Shown here piece by piece: positions 1 to 8,776 of a DNA stretch of 64,000 nt; position 1 is the stretch's first letter, and every line of letters starts with the position of its first letter. A model generated the notes under the pieces. The model worked only from the letters and a program-made list of their open reading frames with translations. It was not told where the DNA came from and did no database searches. Origin of the DNA: Candidatus Phycosocius spiralis (GTDB lineage Bacteria > Pseudomonadota > Alphaproteobacteria > Caulobacterales > Aquidulcibacteraceae). The translations under genes were made by a program, and so were the position numbers. The DNA lies in contig NZ_BPFZ01000002.1 in the NCBI RefSeq assembly GCF_030158815.1, positions 62,001 through 126,000 of the forward strand. The letters run 5' to 3'.

Positions 1-947
1 TGCAAGGCAAACGCATTACCGATCAAATCAAAGCACTGCGCCGCCAAATTGCGCAAGAACTAGGCTTTATCATGCCAGCCGTACGCATTCTCGACAATAT
101 GACCATACCCAATAATGGCTATTCTATTCGGGTGAAGGAGATGGAGGCCGGGGAAGGTGAGTTAAGGATTGGCCAATTATTGGTTATGGACCCATCGGGC
201 GAAACACCCAATCTGCCCGGTGAACCTTGCCAAGAGCCTGCATTTGGCTTGCCTGCTGCATGGGTGAGTGAAAGCTTACGGGAAGAAGCTGCGTTTAAAG
301 GCTATACGATTGTAGATCCTGCAACCGTACTGACCACGCATCTAACCGAAGTCGTCAAAGATAATATGCCAGACCTGCTCTCGATTGCCGAAGTGCAACG
401 CCTGACCAAGGAATTGTCCAAAGAGCATCAAAAACTGGTGGAAGATACTATTCCAAGCCAAGTTTCCTGGGCGACTGTGCAGCGTGTCTTGCAAAGTCTA
501 TTGCGCGAAAGGGTATCCATCCGCGATCTGGCCTCGATCGTGGAAGCCATTTCAGAAGGAACATCTATGGATGCTGTTGCCTTGGTTGAGCATGTACGGG
601 CCCGTCTATCACGCCAAATCTGCTTTCAAAACAGAAGCTCGGATGGATCCCTGCCCATTGTTGCTTTGTCCCCTCATTGGGAGCAAGCGTTTGCTGAAGC
701 CATTGTGGGTGAACGTGGCGACCGTCAATTGGCCTTAGCACCTAGCCAAGTGCATGAGTTTGTGCAGGCGGTACGAGTCGCTTTAGATCGTGCAGCCCAG
801 GGTGGCGAAATACCAGTCATCCTAACGTCAGGGGGTATCAGACCCTATGTGCGTTCTCTGATTGAGCGATTCCGCGCTCAGACCATGGTGATGAGCCAAA
901 ACGAAATTCACCCTAAAGCGAAACTTCGCACCTTGGGTAGTGTTTAG
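1..947 (+). CDS. flhA: Flagellar export gate protein FlhA, C-terminal part
   Basis: The reading frame is already open at base 3 and runs to a TAG at 945-947, so the gene begins before the window. The first visible residues (GKRITDQIKALRRQIAQELG) and the following PAVRILDNM are typical of the start of the cytosolic domain of FlhA. That domain forms the nonameric ring of the flagellar type III export apparatus and docks chaperone-substrate complexes. About 314 residues are visible, close to the usual size of that domain; the membrane part is missing. An internal ATG at 72 is not the start because homology extends upstream of it. flhF follows after 12 bases, fitting a flagellar operon. Confidence 0.93.
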   Translation, partial: QGKRITDQIKALRRQIAQELGFIMPAVRILDNMTIPNNGYSIRVKEMEAGEGELRIGQLLVMDPSGETPNLPGEPCQEPAFGLPAAWVSESLREEAAFKGYTIVDPATVLTTHLTEVVKDNMPDLLSIAEVQRLTKELSKEHQKLVEDTIPSQVSWATVQRVLQSLLRERVSIRDLASIVEAISEGTSMDAVALVEHVRARLSRQICFQNRSSDGSLPIVALSPHWEQAFAEAIVGERGDRQLALAPSQVHEFVQAVRVALDRAAQGGEIPVILTSGGIRPYVRSLIERFRAQTMVMSQNEIHPKAKLRTLGSV

Positions 948-959
948 AAAGTTTGATTG

Positions 960-2324
960 ATGCGCGTCTCCACCTTCTTTGCAGCAACCTTGCCTGAAGC
1001 CATCGCAGTGGTGCGCAAAGAACTTGGCCCAAAAGCAGTGGTTTTGAGCTGGCGTAATACACGCGGCGGCATTGAAATCAGTGCATCTGGCGAACCCCAA
1101 AAGCCCGAACGCCAAACTCAGCGCCAACAAACGCTTAAGTCTGATCAGCACATGCCGGGAAGATCTTCACGCAATGATCTACAAGATGAACCTGTTCGCA
1201 GCCACGCGCGCGTTAAACCGATCCCATTTGAGTCTAAGTCAGAAACCCTGTCCCAACATTTTAAACCTGAAGATTTTGCCTATGACGCCCCAAAACCTGT
1301 ACAATGGTCAAAAGAAGCACCTAAAACAAAACCTCCCCCGATTGTGGGTCGTGGGACTGAAGCTTTACTGACAAAACAAGGTCTGATCAAAAAACCTGAC
1401 TTGGCGACTAGACCTGAACCAAACACACGCAATCAATCAGCCCCTGCCACCCCGTCAGCCCGTCCAAACCGGCATGATCCATCACAATCAGAAGGCAGTA
1501 CAACCTCCCCCCCCTTCTCGGCACAACCAGCCAAAGCCAGCGACATACCATTCACCAAACCTGCTCCCTCTCGTCTTACTCAGCTATGGCTGCGCGCAGG
1601 CCTAACCCCCCAACAGGCAGCGACTTGGACGATCAGTGACGATCCCCAACTACGCATAGCCTTAACCCAGACGCTCGAACAACGCATGCGGTTTGAACCC
1701 ATTGAGGCTGCCCCAACCCAACCCTTAGTATTGGTCGGGCCACCGGGTTCTGGTAAGTCAGCTGCGGTAGCTAAGCTTGCGACCCGCGCTTTGGCTGTAG
1801 GCTATGAAACCTTAATGATTTCAGCTGATAGTGAGCGCTGTGGCGGAGCTGAACAATTGTGCGCTTTGGCGCAGCGCTTGGGGGCACACTTTGCAACCAG
1901 CACCACTGTGCAAGATCTGAACCGCCTAACCAAGGAAGCTAGAAAATCAGGTCAATGCATTCTTGTCGATGCCGCCGCCGCCAGCCCGCTACAGCCTTCC
2001 GATATGCGTGCGATTAAGCGCTTGATCGACGATGTTGGCCTTGAGCCAATCGTGTGTATCCCGGCGGATATGCGGTTTGATGATCAAGAGGATTTGGCTA
2101 AGGCTTACCGGGCTCTTGGTACTAAGCGCGCCATAATCACCCGCCTTGATCTTACCCAGAGACGCGCTTCGGTGCTTTTGGCCTTAGAGAGCGCTGATCT
2201 GGCCTTAGCACAAATCTCATCAACACCCCTGATAACCGGTGGTGTAGCGATCGCGTCTGCCAATCGCTTGGCCGCTTTATTGTTAGAGCCCTTTGATGAT
2301 GTCCAAGCCGAGGATGCAGCATGA
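960..2324 (+). CDS. flhF: Flagellar biosynthesis GTPase FlhF
   Basis: SRP-family GTPase that places the flagellum at the pole. The 454-residue protein starts with a conserved N-terminal block (RVSTFFAATLPEAIAVVRKE). Next comes a long proline/lysine-rich, poorly conserved linker (about 40-205), then the NG GTPase domain. G1 is GPPGSGKS at 260-267, G2 is DSER in ISADSERCGGAEQL, and G4 is TRLD. The G3 motif is odd: residues 337-341 read DAAAA where the family has D-T/x-x-G, so the glycine is gone. The start is the ATG at 960; a TTG lies directly before it at 957. The stop overlaps the flhG start as ATGA. Confidence 0.9.
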   Translation: MRVSTFFAATLPEAIAVVRKELGPKAVVLSWRNTRGGIEISASGEPQKPERQTQRQQTLKSDQHMPGRSSRNDLQDEPVRSHARVKPIPFESKSETLSQHFKPEDFAYDAPKPVQWSKEAPKTKPPPIVGRGTEALLTKQGLIKKPDLATRPEPNTRNQSAPATPSARPNRHDPSQSEGSTTSPPFSAQPAKASDIPFTKPAPSRLTQLWLRAGLTPQQAATWTISDDPQLRIALTQTLEQRMRFEPIEAAPTQPLVLVGPPGSGKSAAVAKLATRALAVGYETLMISADSERCGGAEQLCALAQRLGAHFATSTTVQDLNRLTKEARKSGQCILVDAAAASPLQPSDMRAIKRLIDDVGLEPIVCIPADMRFDDQEDLAKAYRALGTKRAIITRLDLTQRRASVLLALESADLALAQISSTPLITGGVAIASANRLAALLLEPFDDVQAEDAA

Positions 2325-3163
2325 ACGATAAGCTTGGCCAAGTTGTTAAGTTTCCAACCAAAAAACCGTTGGGACGTATCATGGCGATTGCGTCTGGGAA
2401 AGGGGGAGTTGGCAAAACCTTTGTGGCGGTTACCCTTGCACGTGCGCTTTCTGAACTGGGCGAGCGTGTGCTGCTTGTGGATAGTGATCTTGGCCTTGCC
2501 AATGTCGATATCCAATTGGGGATCCATCCAGACCTTAATTTAAGCCATGTTATGGATGGGGAAGCCACTCTGGCCGAAGCGGTGATGCGCATCGCTGGGG
2601 GTTCGACCTGTCTCGGCGGCTTTGACTTATTGCCAGGTAGTCATGGGGTTTCATCCATTGCTGAGCTAGGCGAGCGTGAGGTACAGCGCATGGGTGCTGG
2701 CATTACCGCATTGAGTTTTTCCTATGACCGCATTTTGGTTGATCTTTCAGCTGGCATTGGAAAGACCGTGTTGAAAATTGCCGCCGATGCCGATGATGTT
2801 TTACTGGTCGCGGTCGATGAACCTGCTTCTTTGACCGATGGTTATGCTTTTGTGAAACTGGTGCGCACGCGCAACCCCGATGCCCGAATTGGCATTTTGG
2901 CCAATCGCGTCAAAAATAAAAAGGAAGCCGATCGTATCTATCAATCCTTCGCGCGCGCCTGTGGAACTTGGCTGGGCTTTGAGCCTGGAAAGGCAGGTGC
3001 TATTCACGAAGATGGTGCTGTTAAAGCAGCAATTCGCGCCCAAATGCTGTTAGCGCGTCATGCACCTCAAGCCGTCGCGCTGGGAGACGTTGAAACCATT
3101 GCTCACCTCGTGCGCGCGGGTTCTGCCTTTCAAACCCACGTGGCAACCGCAGTCGAAGCTTAA
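2321..3163 (+). CDS. flhG: MinD-like ATPase FlhG (FleN type), flagellar number regulator
   Basis: A 280-residue ParA/MinD-family ATPase that follows flhF with a 4-base ATGA overlap, so the two are translationally coupled. The deviant Walker A motif is SGKGGVGKT near residues 27-35, followed by LVDSDLGLANVDIQLG (switch region). The usual FlhG job is to limit flagellar number by acting on FlhF and on assembly. The N-terminal segment before the Walker motif is short (about 25 residues). I cannot tell from sequence alone whether it carries the DQAxxLR helix that activates FlhF. Position after flhA-flhF favours FlhG over MinD or a plasmid partition ATPase. Confidence 0.88.
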   Translation: MNDKLGQVVKFPTKKPLGRIMAIASGKGGVGKTFVAVTLARALSELGERVLLVDSDLGLANVDIQLGIHPDLNLSHVMDGEATLAEAVMRIAGGSTCLGGFDLLPGSHGVSSIAELGEREVQRMGAGITALSFSYDRILVDLSAGIGKTVLKIAADADDVLLVAVDEPASLTDGYAFVKLVRTRNPDARIGILANRVKNKKEADRIYQSFARACGTWLGFEPGKAGAIHEDGAVKAAIRAQMLLARHAPQAVALGDVETIAHLVRAGSAFQTHVATAVEA

Positions 3164-3204
3164 AGCCTCTGCCCAAATCGCATGGGCTCGATTAAGAGGA
3201 AGCA

Positions 3205-5361
3205 ATGCCGGTTGTTTCTGTCCTTTTGCCTTTGCCTTTGCCCGAAGCATTCGATTATGTCGTGCCAGGTGGCTTGATGCTGGGCCTTGGCGATGTGGTA
3301 GAGGTGCCTCTTGGCCACCATTCACGCATTGGCATCGTTTGGGCGTTAAAGCCCGATCAGGATGGCAGCAATTTAAAACCGGTTAAATCGCGTTTGGATA
3401 GCCCCCCCTTTGGCGAGGCATTACGCCAATTTATCGACTTTGCGGCCCGTTATCTCGTAACCCCGCCTGGGCAAGTGCTCGCCATGGTGCTACGCCAGCC
3501 TGAAGCTTTAGGTCCTGGCCCGTTTGAACGACTAGCGGTAACAACAGGTTTTATCCCTGAAAACATAAATGCGGCGCGTGCACGCGTGCTGTCTTTGGCG
3601 CAAATCCCGTTGCCGCGGGCTTTGCTTGCAAAAGAAGCCCAAGTGGGTTCAGCAATTGTCACAGCTCTTATAAAACAAGGGGCATTAAAAGAAATAGAAC
3701 GCCCGGTTGATCTACCTTTTGAACCCCTTGATCCAACCCGCGCTGGCCGCCCACTGTCCGATAGTCAAGCCGACGCAGCCCATGTCATTGGGCGGGCGGT
3801 GCAACAAGGTGGCTTTAAACCGTTTTTACTCGATGGTGTAACAGGATCAGGCAAGACCGAAGTATATGTGGAAGCGGTGGCCCAAGCGCTGTTGGCGCGC
3901 CCAGACGATCAGATTTTGATCCTGTTGCCCGAAATCGCTTTGACCCAAACCTTTGTGGCGCGTTTTGAGGATCGGTTTGGCACCCCACCCGTACAATGGC
4001 ATTCAGACGTGGGGTCCCCTGCCAAGCGACGGGCATGGCGAGAAGTGGCTGCCGGGCGCGCACGCTTAGTTATTGGCGCGCGCTCTGCCTTATTTCTACC
4101 ATTTGCTAAGCTTTCTTTGATCATCGTCGATGAGGAGCATGATGGCAGTTATAAGCAAGATGAGGGTTTGCGCTACCATGCGCGCGACATGGCGGTTGCA
4201 CGCGCCAAATTTGAAGAAGCTACGATCGTTTTGGGTTCTGCCACTCCGTCTTTGGAAACCAGCATCAATGCAGATGCCGGGCGCTATCAGCGCTTGGTGC
4301 TACCCAGCCGTTATGGCGTCGCCTTATTGCCGCAGATCGACCTGATCGACTTAAAATCGCACCCGCCCAAAAAAGATCACTGGCTTAGCCCGGTTTTAGT
4401 AAACGCGATGGCCGAAACATTAGCGCAAGGCGAACAAGTCTTATTATTCCTCAATCGGCGCGGGTACGCTCCCGTGGTTTTGTGCCGCACTTGTGGCCAC
4501 CGCATGAAATCGCCAGAGACCGAATCCTGGCTAGTAGAGCATCGCTATTCCAATCGCTTGGTGTGCCACTTAACTGGCTTTTCGATGCGCAAGCCCGATT
4601 CTTGCCCCACATGTGGGACGCCGGGCGGACTGGTATCTGTAGGACCAGGGGTGGAGCGGATTGCAGCTGAGGCGGAAAATTTATTCCCACAAGCGCGCGT
4701 AGCCATTTTCTCCTCTGATACCACCCATACTCCCCAAGCCGTCCGCGACCTTGTGGCCCAAATGGAAGTGGGAGAAATCGATATTGTTATCGGCACCCAG
4801 ATTGTCGCCAAGGGCCATAATTTCCCTAACCTGACCTTGGTGGGTGTGGTCGATGCTGACCTTGGCCTCAAAGGCGGTGATCCACGGGCAGGCGAGCGAA
4901 CATACCAGATGTTAAGCCAAGTCGCCGGGCGTGCGGGTCGGGCTAATCGGCCCGGACGCGCGATGATCCAAACCTATTATCCAGACAATGAGGCGATACA
5001 AGCTCTCTACCTCGGAGACCGCGACGCATTTTTGGCGGCTGAAGTTATGGGGCGAGCGGCCGTGGGCGCGCCACCCTTTGGACGAATGGCGGCTTTGCAC
5101 CTGATGGCCCAGAGCGAAAGTGCCGTAGATGCAGCCGCTGAGACTGCGGCACAAGCCTTGTTTCCTGTCGATGGCGTGGTCGTTTGGGGGCCAGCGCCAC
5201 CGCCACTGTCTATGATCCGGGGTAGGCACCGGCGGCGCTTTTTGATTCAATCCACCAAAGAAGTGGACTTGTCAGCCTTCATGGCCGCATGGCGACGCCA
5301 GTTCCGCGTACCAGCTAGTGTGCGCGTGCAAGTCGACATCGACCCTTATTCGTTTCTGTGA
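3205..5361 (+). CDS. priA: Replication restart helicase PriA, with one degenerate zinc site
   Basis: A 718-residue 3'-5' superfamily 2 helicase that reloads the replisome at stalled forks. An N-terminal DNA-binding region is followed by Walker A (GVTGSGKTEVY, about 210), DEEH (Walker B) and the C-terminal helicase lobe (QVAGRAGRA). The zinc region aligns residue by residue with E. coli PriA. Site one is intact (C427, C430, C467, C470). Site two has lost three of four ligands (S436, T439 and T457 where E. coli has C445, C448 and C466; only C454 remains). The start ATG has an AGGA-type ribosome site (AAGAGGAAGCA). It sits 41 bases after flhG, not obviously coupled to it. Confidence 0.95.
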   Translation: MPVVSVLLPLPLPEAFDYVVPGGLMLGLGDVVEVPLGHHSRIGIVWALKPDQDGSNLKPVKSRLDSPPFGEALRQFIDFAARYLVTPPGQVLAMVLRQPEALGPGPFERLAVTTGFIPENINAARARVLSLAQIPLPRALLAKEAQVGSAIVTALIKQGALKEIERPVDLPFEPLDPTRAGRPLSDSQADAAHVIGRAVQQGGFKPFLLDGVTGSGKTEVYVEAVAQALLARPDDQILILLPEIALTQTFVARFEDRFGTPPVQWHSDVGSPAKRRAWREVAAGRARLVIGARSALFLPFAKLSLIIVDEEHDGSYKQDEGLRYHARDMAVARAKFEEATIVLGSATPSLETSINADAGRYQRLVLPSRYGVALLPQIDLIDLKSHPPKKDHWLSPVLVNAMAETLAQGEQVLLFLNRRGYAPVVLCRTCGHRMKSPETESWLVEHRYSNRLVCHLTGFSMRKPDSCPTCGTPGGLVSVGPGVERIAAEAENLFPQARVAIFSSDTTHTPQAVRDLVAQMEVGEIDIVIGTQIVAKGHNFPNLTLVGVVDADLGLKGGDPRAGERTYQMLSQVAGRAGRANRPGRAMIQTYYPDNEAIQALYLGDRDAFLAAEVMGRAAVGAPPFGRMAALHLMAQSESAVDAAAETAAQALFPVDGVVVWGPAPPPLSMIRGRHRRRFLIQSTKEVDLSAFMAAWRRQFRVPASVRVQVDIDPYSFL

Positions 5362-5419
5362 AGCCGCTGCGATGCGGGGAATCATTGACCTTACCGATGG
5401 GCTCGCACAAAGAAATCCA

Positions 5420-6094
5420 ATGCTCATTGTCCACACCAGAACATTGGACCCCCTATCACGGGCTGTGCGCTTGGCCTTAGGTGAGAAGCGGGCCGTCTTT
5501 CACGTTCGCGAAGCCCTTCCCTTTGAAGAGGATACGACGATTTTGGCCCTATCCCAAGACGGCACTACGCCGATTTTGGTCGATGATTCCTGGGGGCATG
5601 GGGCCACGATCTCTGAAGCCTTGTCGATCTTTGAGTATTTGGAAGACTTATTACCAACCCCACCCCTATTGCCGGGTGGGCCATTAGAGCGCGCGGCAGT
5701 GCGCACCTTGACCATTCGTGCCATAAGGTCTTTAGGGCCAATTGTAGAGCGCATTGTCACCGAAAAAGCCCGAAAACTCATGACCCGTGGAGGTGCACCT
5801 GACCCTTCCATCCTGCGTCAAGCTCACGGTGAGGCCAACCAAGCCTTGGACCAGATTGGTCGGGCGGCGGAAGGTGAGGGTTGGATAGGAGGTAAGAAAT
5901 TATCGATGGCCGATTTAGTCGTGGCCGCCCATTTTTCAGTTCTTGATTATTTAGATGCGGTCAATTGGGCGAGTGCGCCTGCAGGTAAGGATTGGTATGC
6001 AAGGCTAAAGCAACGCCCCGCCTTTCGCCCCTTATTGTTGGATGGACTAGCTGGCCTAAGCGCGCCGCCTCATTATACCGATTTGGACTTTTAG
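5420..6094 (+). CDS. Glutathione S-transferase-like protein
   Basis: A 224-residue protein with the two-part GST fold. It has an N-terminal thioredoxin-like half (LIVHTRTLDPLSRAVRLALG, then TTPILVDD with the cis-Pro motif and SEALSIFEYLE for glutathione contact). An all-helical C-terminal half carries KLSMADLVVAAHFSVLDYLD, the usual GST capping motif. The reaction and substrate cannot be read from sequence. I chose the ATG at 5420 because the GST fold begins directly there; in-frame starts at 5318 and 5372 would add unconserved residues, the first inside priA. queG follows after 7 bases, so the two are probably co-transcribed. Confidence 0.8.
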   Translation: MLIVHTRTLDPLSRAVRLALGEKRAVFHVREALPFEEDTTILALSQDGTTPILVDDSWGHGATISEALSIFEYLEDLLPTPPLLPGGPLERAAVRTLTIRAIRSLGPIVERIVTEKARKLMTRGGAPDPSILRQAHGEANQALDQIGRAAEGEGWIGGKKLSMADLVVAAHFSVLDYLDAVNWASAPAGKDWYARLKQRPAFRPLLLDGLAGLSAPPHYTDLDF

Positions 6095-6101
6095 GTTCGG
6101 T

Positions 6102-7241
6102 GTGACTAAGCCACCCCCCAACTCACCCCCGTTGCATGGCCTAGGTATCAAGGCGCTGGCCTTTGCGCATGGCTTTGACGCATGTGGCATTTGTGATGCA
6201 AGCGCACCTTGGCAAGCAGGCCTACGTTTACGCGCTTTTATCGAAGCGGGTCATCACGGCACCATGAATTGGATATCTGAAACCAGTCATCGGCGCAGTC
6301 ACCCGACACATATGTGGGAAAGAGCTAAATCTGCCATTATGTTGGCACAAAACTATAGCCCTGCGCATAATCCCCTCGACGATTTGGCCCATAAGGACCG
6401 GGCCATTATCTCCGTTTATGCCGGTGGGGATGATTACCATGATGTGATCAAAAAAAAACTCAAAGCACTAGCGGGCGCGTTGCACCAACAATATGGCGCG
6501 CAAGTGAAAGTGTTTGTTGATACCGCCCCCTTGATGGAAAAACCCTTGGCGGCGCTAGCGGGTCTTGGTTGGCAGGGAAAGCACACCAATTTGGTTTCTA
6601 CCCAATTTGGCTCATGGCTGTTTTTGGGCTGTATCTTGATGGATCAAGCAGTTTTGCCTGATGCGCCCAACCCAGATCATTGCGGTAGCTGTAGCGCATG
6701 TTTAGATATCTGCCCAACTAAAGCCTTTCTGGCACCATATCAATTGGATGCGCGGCGCTGCATTTCCTATCTCACCATAGAGCATAAGGGCCCAATACCC
6801 CGTGAGTTTCGCGCCGCAATCGGTAATCGCATCTATGGCTGTGATGATTGCCTGGCCGTTTGCCCGTGGAATAAGTTTGCCCAAACAGCGCAGGAGGCCA
6901 AACTGCACACACGGTCAGAGTTAGGCACCTTAAAACTGGTTGAATTAGCAGAACTTGATGATGCAGATTTTCGCGCTTTGTTTGTCAAAAATCCAGTCAA
7001 GCGTATAGGTCTTGAGCGCTTCTTGCGCAACGTCGCCATTGGCCTTGGCAATAGTGCGACCAAGGCGTCAATGAAAGCCGCGCTACACCTGAGTGAACAT
7101 AAAAGCCCCTTAGTTCGTGGGGCTGCCATTTGGGCCTTATCGCAATTGATGTCGCACCAGGACTTTTCAAGCTTGGCGCAGGCCAGTATGCACAGAGAAA
7201 CCGATCCCGATGTCATCGCCGAATGGGGCCACCCTCCTTGA
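6102..7241 (+). CDS. queG: Epoxyqueuosine reductase QueG
   Basis: Cobalamin- and Fe-S-dependent enzyme performing the last step of queuosine synthesis in tRNA (epoxyqueuosine to queuosine at position 34). The 379 residues include the N-terminal substrate/B12 region (FDACGICDA, AKSAIMLAQNYSP). A two-cluster ferredoxin segment follows, with CGSCSACLDICPTKAF and GCDDCLAVCPWNKFA carrying the eight ligand cysteines. A HEAT-like helical tail follows (SPLVRGAAIWALSQL). The start is GTG at 6102. The 3' end overlaps mtgA. Confidence 0.93.
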   Translation: MTKPPPNSPPLHGLGIKALAFAHGFDACGICDASAPWQAGLRLRAFIEAGHHGTMNWISETSHRRSHPTHMWERAKSAIMLAQNYSPAHNPLDDLAHKDRAIISVYAGGDDYHDVIKKKLKALAGALHQQYGAQVKVFVDTAPLMEKPLAALAGLGWQGKHTNLVSTQFGSWLFLGCILMDQAVLPDAPNPDHCGSCSACLDICPTKAFLAPYQLDARRCISYLTIEHKGPIPREFRAAIGNRIYGCDDCLAVCPWNKFAQTAQEAKLHTRSELGTLKLVELAELDDADFRALFVKNPVKRIGLERFLRNVAIGLGNSATKASMKAALHLSEHKSPLVRGAAIWALSQLMSHQDFSSLAQASMHRETDPDVIAEWGHPP

Positions 7242-7990
7242 ACCCCGCCAGCAAACCAAACACTTTACGCAAGAAACCTCTACGCCCAAGCAAGGGTAAG
7301 ACATGGGGGCGTCGCCTGATACAAGGCCTCATGATCTTGATCTTGACACCGATTGTGATAGCGCTCGCTTATCGCTTCGTGCCGATACCTGGCACTATTT
7401 TGATGGTGGAGCGCGCCCTGCAAGGTATGGATGTGCGGCGTATTCCTGTTCCCCTTACTCGTATAAGCCCGTATCTGGTGCGTTCAGTGATTGCCTCAGA
7501 AGATGCAAAATTTTGCAGCCATAATGGCTTTGATTGGATCGCCATTCAAAAGGCAGTCAAAAGCAATGAGCGGGGACGACGGCTACGCGGGGGCTCTACC
7601 ATCAGTCAACAAACCGCCAAAAATGTATTTTTATGGCCCGAACGCTCTTGGTTGCGCAAAGGGCTAGAGACGGGCTTTACCGTTTTGATTGAGACGGTTT
7701 GGCCTAAGCGTCGTATTATGGAAGCCTATCTTAATGTCGCTGAGTTTGGTCCTGGTATTTTTGGGGCAGAGGCAGGAGCGCTTTATCATTTTGGCAAGCC
7801 GGCAAAGGATTTATCGCCACTAGAAGCCGCACGTATGGCGGCCATCTTGCCCTCACCAGGCAGGTGGAGCCCGACCAATCCGTCGCGTCGGATTGCGCGC
7901 AAATCCAATGCTATTGTCAAGGGTGCGCGCATGGTTCGAGAAAGTGGTCTTTCAAGCTGCATCTATCCACCAAAGAAAAAGTCTCAGTGA
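7223..7990 (+). CDS. mtgA: Monofunctional peptidoglycan glycosyltransferase MtgA
   Basis: Family GT51 enzyme that polymerises lipid II into glycan strands in the periplasm. The 255-residue protein has a basic N-terminus, one membrane segment (LIQGLMILILTPIVIALAYR) and the GT51 core. That core contains the catalytic glutamate in SEDAKFCSHNGFD, then RGGSTISQQTAKNVFLWP and KRRIMEAYLNVAEFGPGIFG, all hallmark motifs. No transpeptidase domain follows. I chose the ATG at 7223, inside the last codons of queG, because it leaves a short basic leader; a TTG at 7238 is an alternative. Confidence 0.9.
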   Translation: MGPPSLNPASKPNTLRKKPLRPSKGKTWGRRLIQGLMILILTPIVIALAYRFVPIPGTILMVERALQGMDVRRIPVPLTRISPYLVRSVIASEDAKFCSHNGFDWIAIQKAVKSNERGRRLRGGSTISQQTAKNVFLWPERSWLRKGLETGFTVLIETVWPKRRIMEAYLNVAEFGPGIFGAEAGALYHFGKPAKDLSPLEAARMAAILPSPGRWSPTNPSRRIARKSNAIVKGARMVRESGLSSCIYPPKKKSQ

Positions 7991-7999
7991 ATAATCGAG

Positions 8000-8576
8000 G
8001 TGATACTCTTGCCCCATACCTCCCTTGAACGCATCGCCCAAGCTTTAGAACGCCTAGCCCCGCCTAGGGCTGAATTACCATCCGCGAACTTGCCGACCAC
8101 CACAGTCAAGCCAATTGGCGTACCATCTTTTTTTTTGATGACCTCTCCATTGAGGCAACCGATGATAGCTATAAGGCGCTAAAATCAGTCATTGATGGCG
8201 GGGTATCGGGGGCTTTGGCCAATCTTTTGGTTTATGCCACATCCAATCGGCGCCATTTAATCAATCGCCCCGACGGCTCCCAGCAGGAGTTTAGACCTGA
8301 GGAAACGGCAGAAGAACAACGTGCCTTGGCCGAGCGTTTTGGCCTCTGGTTGGGTTTTCATCCCTTTGATCAAGCAGTGTGGTTATCCATTGTGACCCCT
8401 TATTGCCAAAGATTGATCTTGATCCTGGTGACCTTGAACTTGAGAGAAGCGCATTGCAATGGTCCACAAAGCTCGGTGCGCGTTCAGGACGTAGCGCTTG
8501 GCAATTTATCATTGAACGGGCCGGCCAATTAGGCCGCACCGTGACGATTGGCGGCCAAGGACACTCTGCTTTTTAA
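8000..8576 (+). pseudogene. Remnant of a DUF815-family AAA+ ATPase gene
   Basis: Pieces of one gene in three frames. Bases 8000-8079 encode LERIAQALERLAPP, the typical N-terminus. From 8080 a second frame gives IRELADHHSQANWR, FFFDDLSIEATDDSYKALK, VYATSNRRHLI and ERFGLWLGFHPFDQAVW, which match the middle and lid of DUF815 proteins. From about 8400 a third frame gives LERSALQWSTKLGARSGRSA and WQFI to a TAA at 8574. Roughly 100 residues are missing at the first junction, including the Walker A region. A shift also lies near 8400. The gene is clearly dead. It follows mtgA by 9 bases. Confidence 0.85.
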
Positions 8577-8776
8577 AATTGGTGTCGGGAATACTCAACT
8601 TAGCGATATTGGTGCTCAATGTCTTCCATCAAACCCTATAAGTCCGATACTGCCTCCCCACACCCCAACTCACGCCATTGAGGTCAGGTAGCTAGGCAGA
8701 ACATGAGCGTGCAAAATGCACTGCGCCTTTGCAGGTAGAGAAGAATGCGGCGCTGGGGCATTAGGTTCTAAAATGA

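Noticed and set aside
2321-3163. Chromosome partition or MinD function
   Set aside because: Direct coupling to flhF after flhA fits FlhG better; no minC, minE or parB is present.
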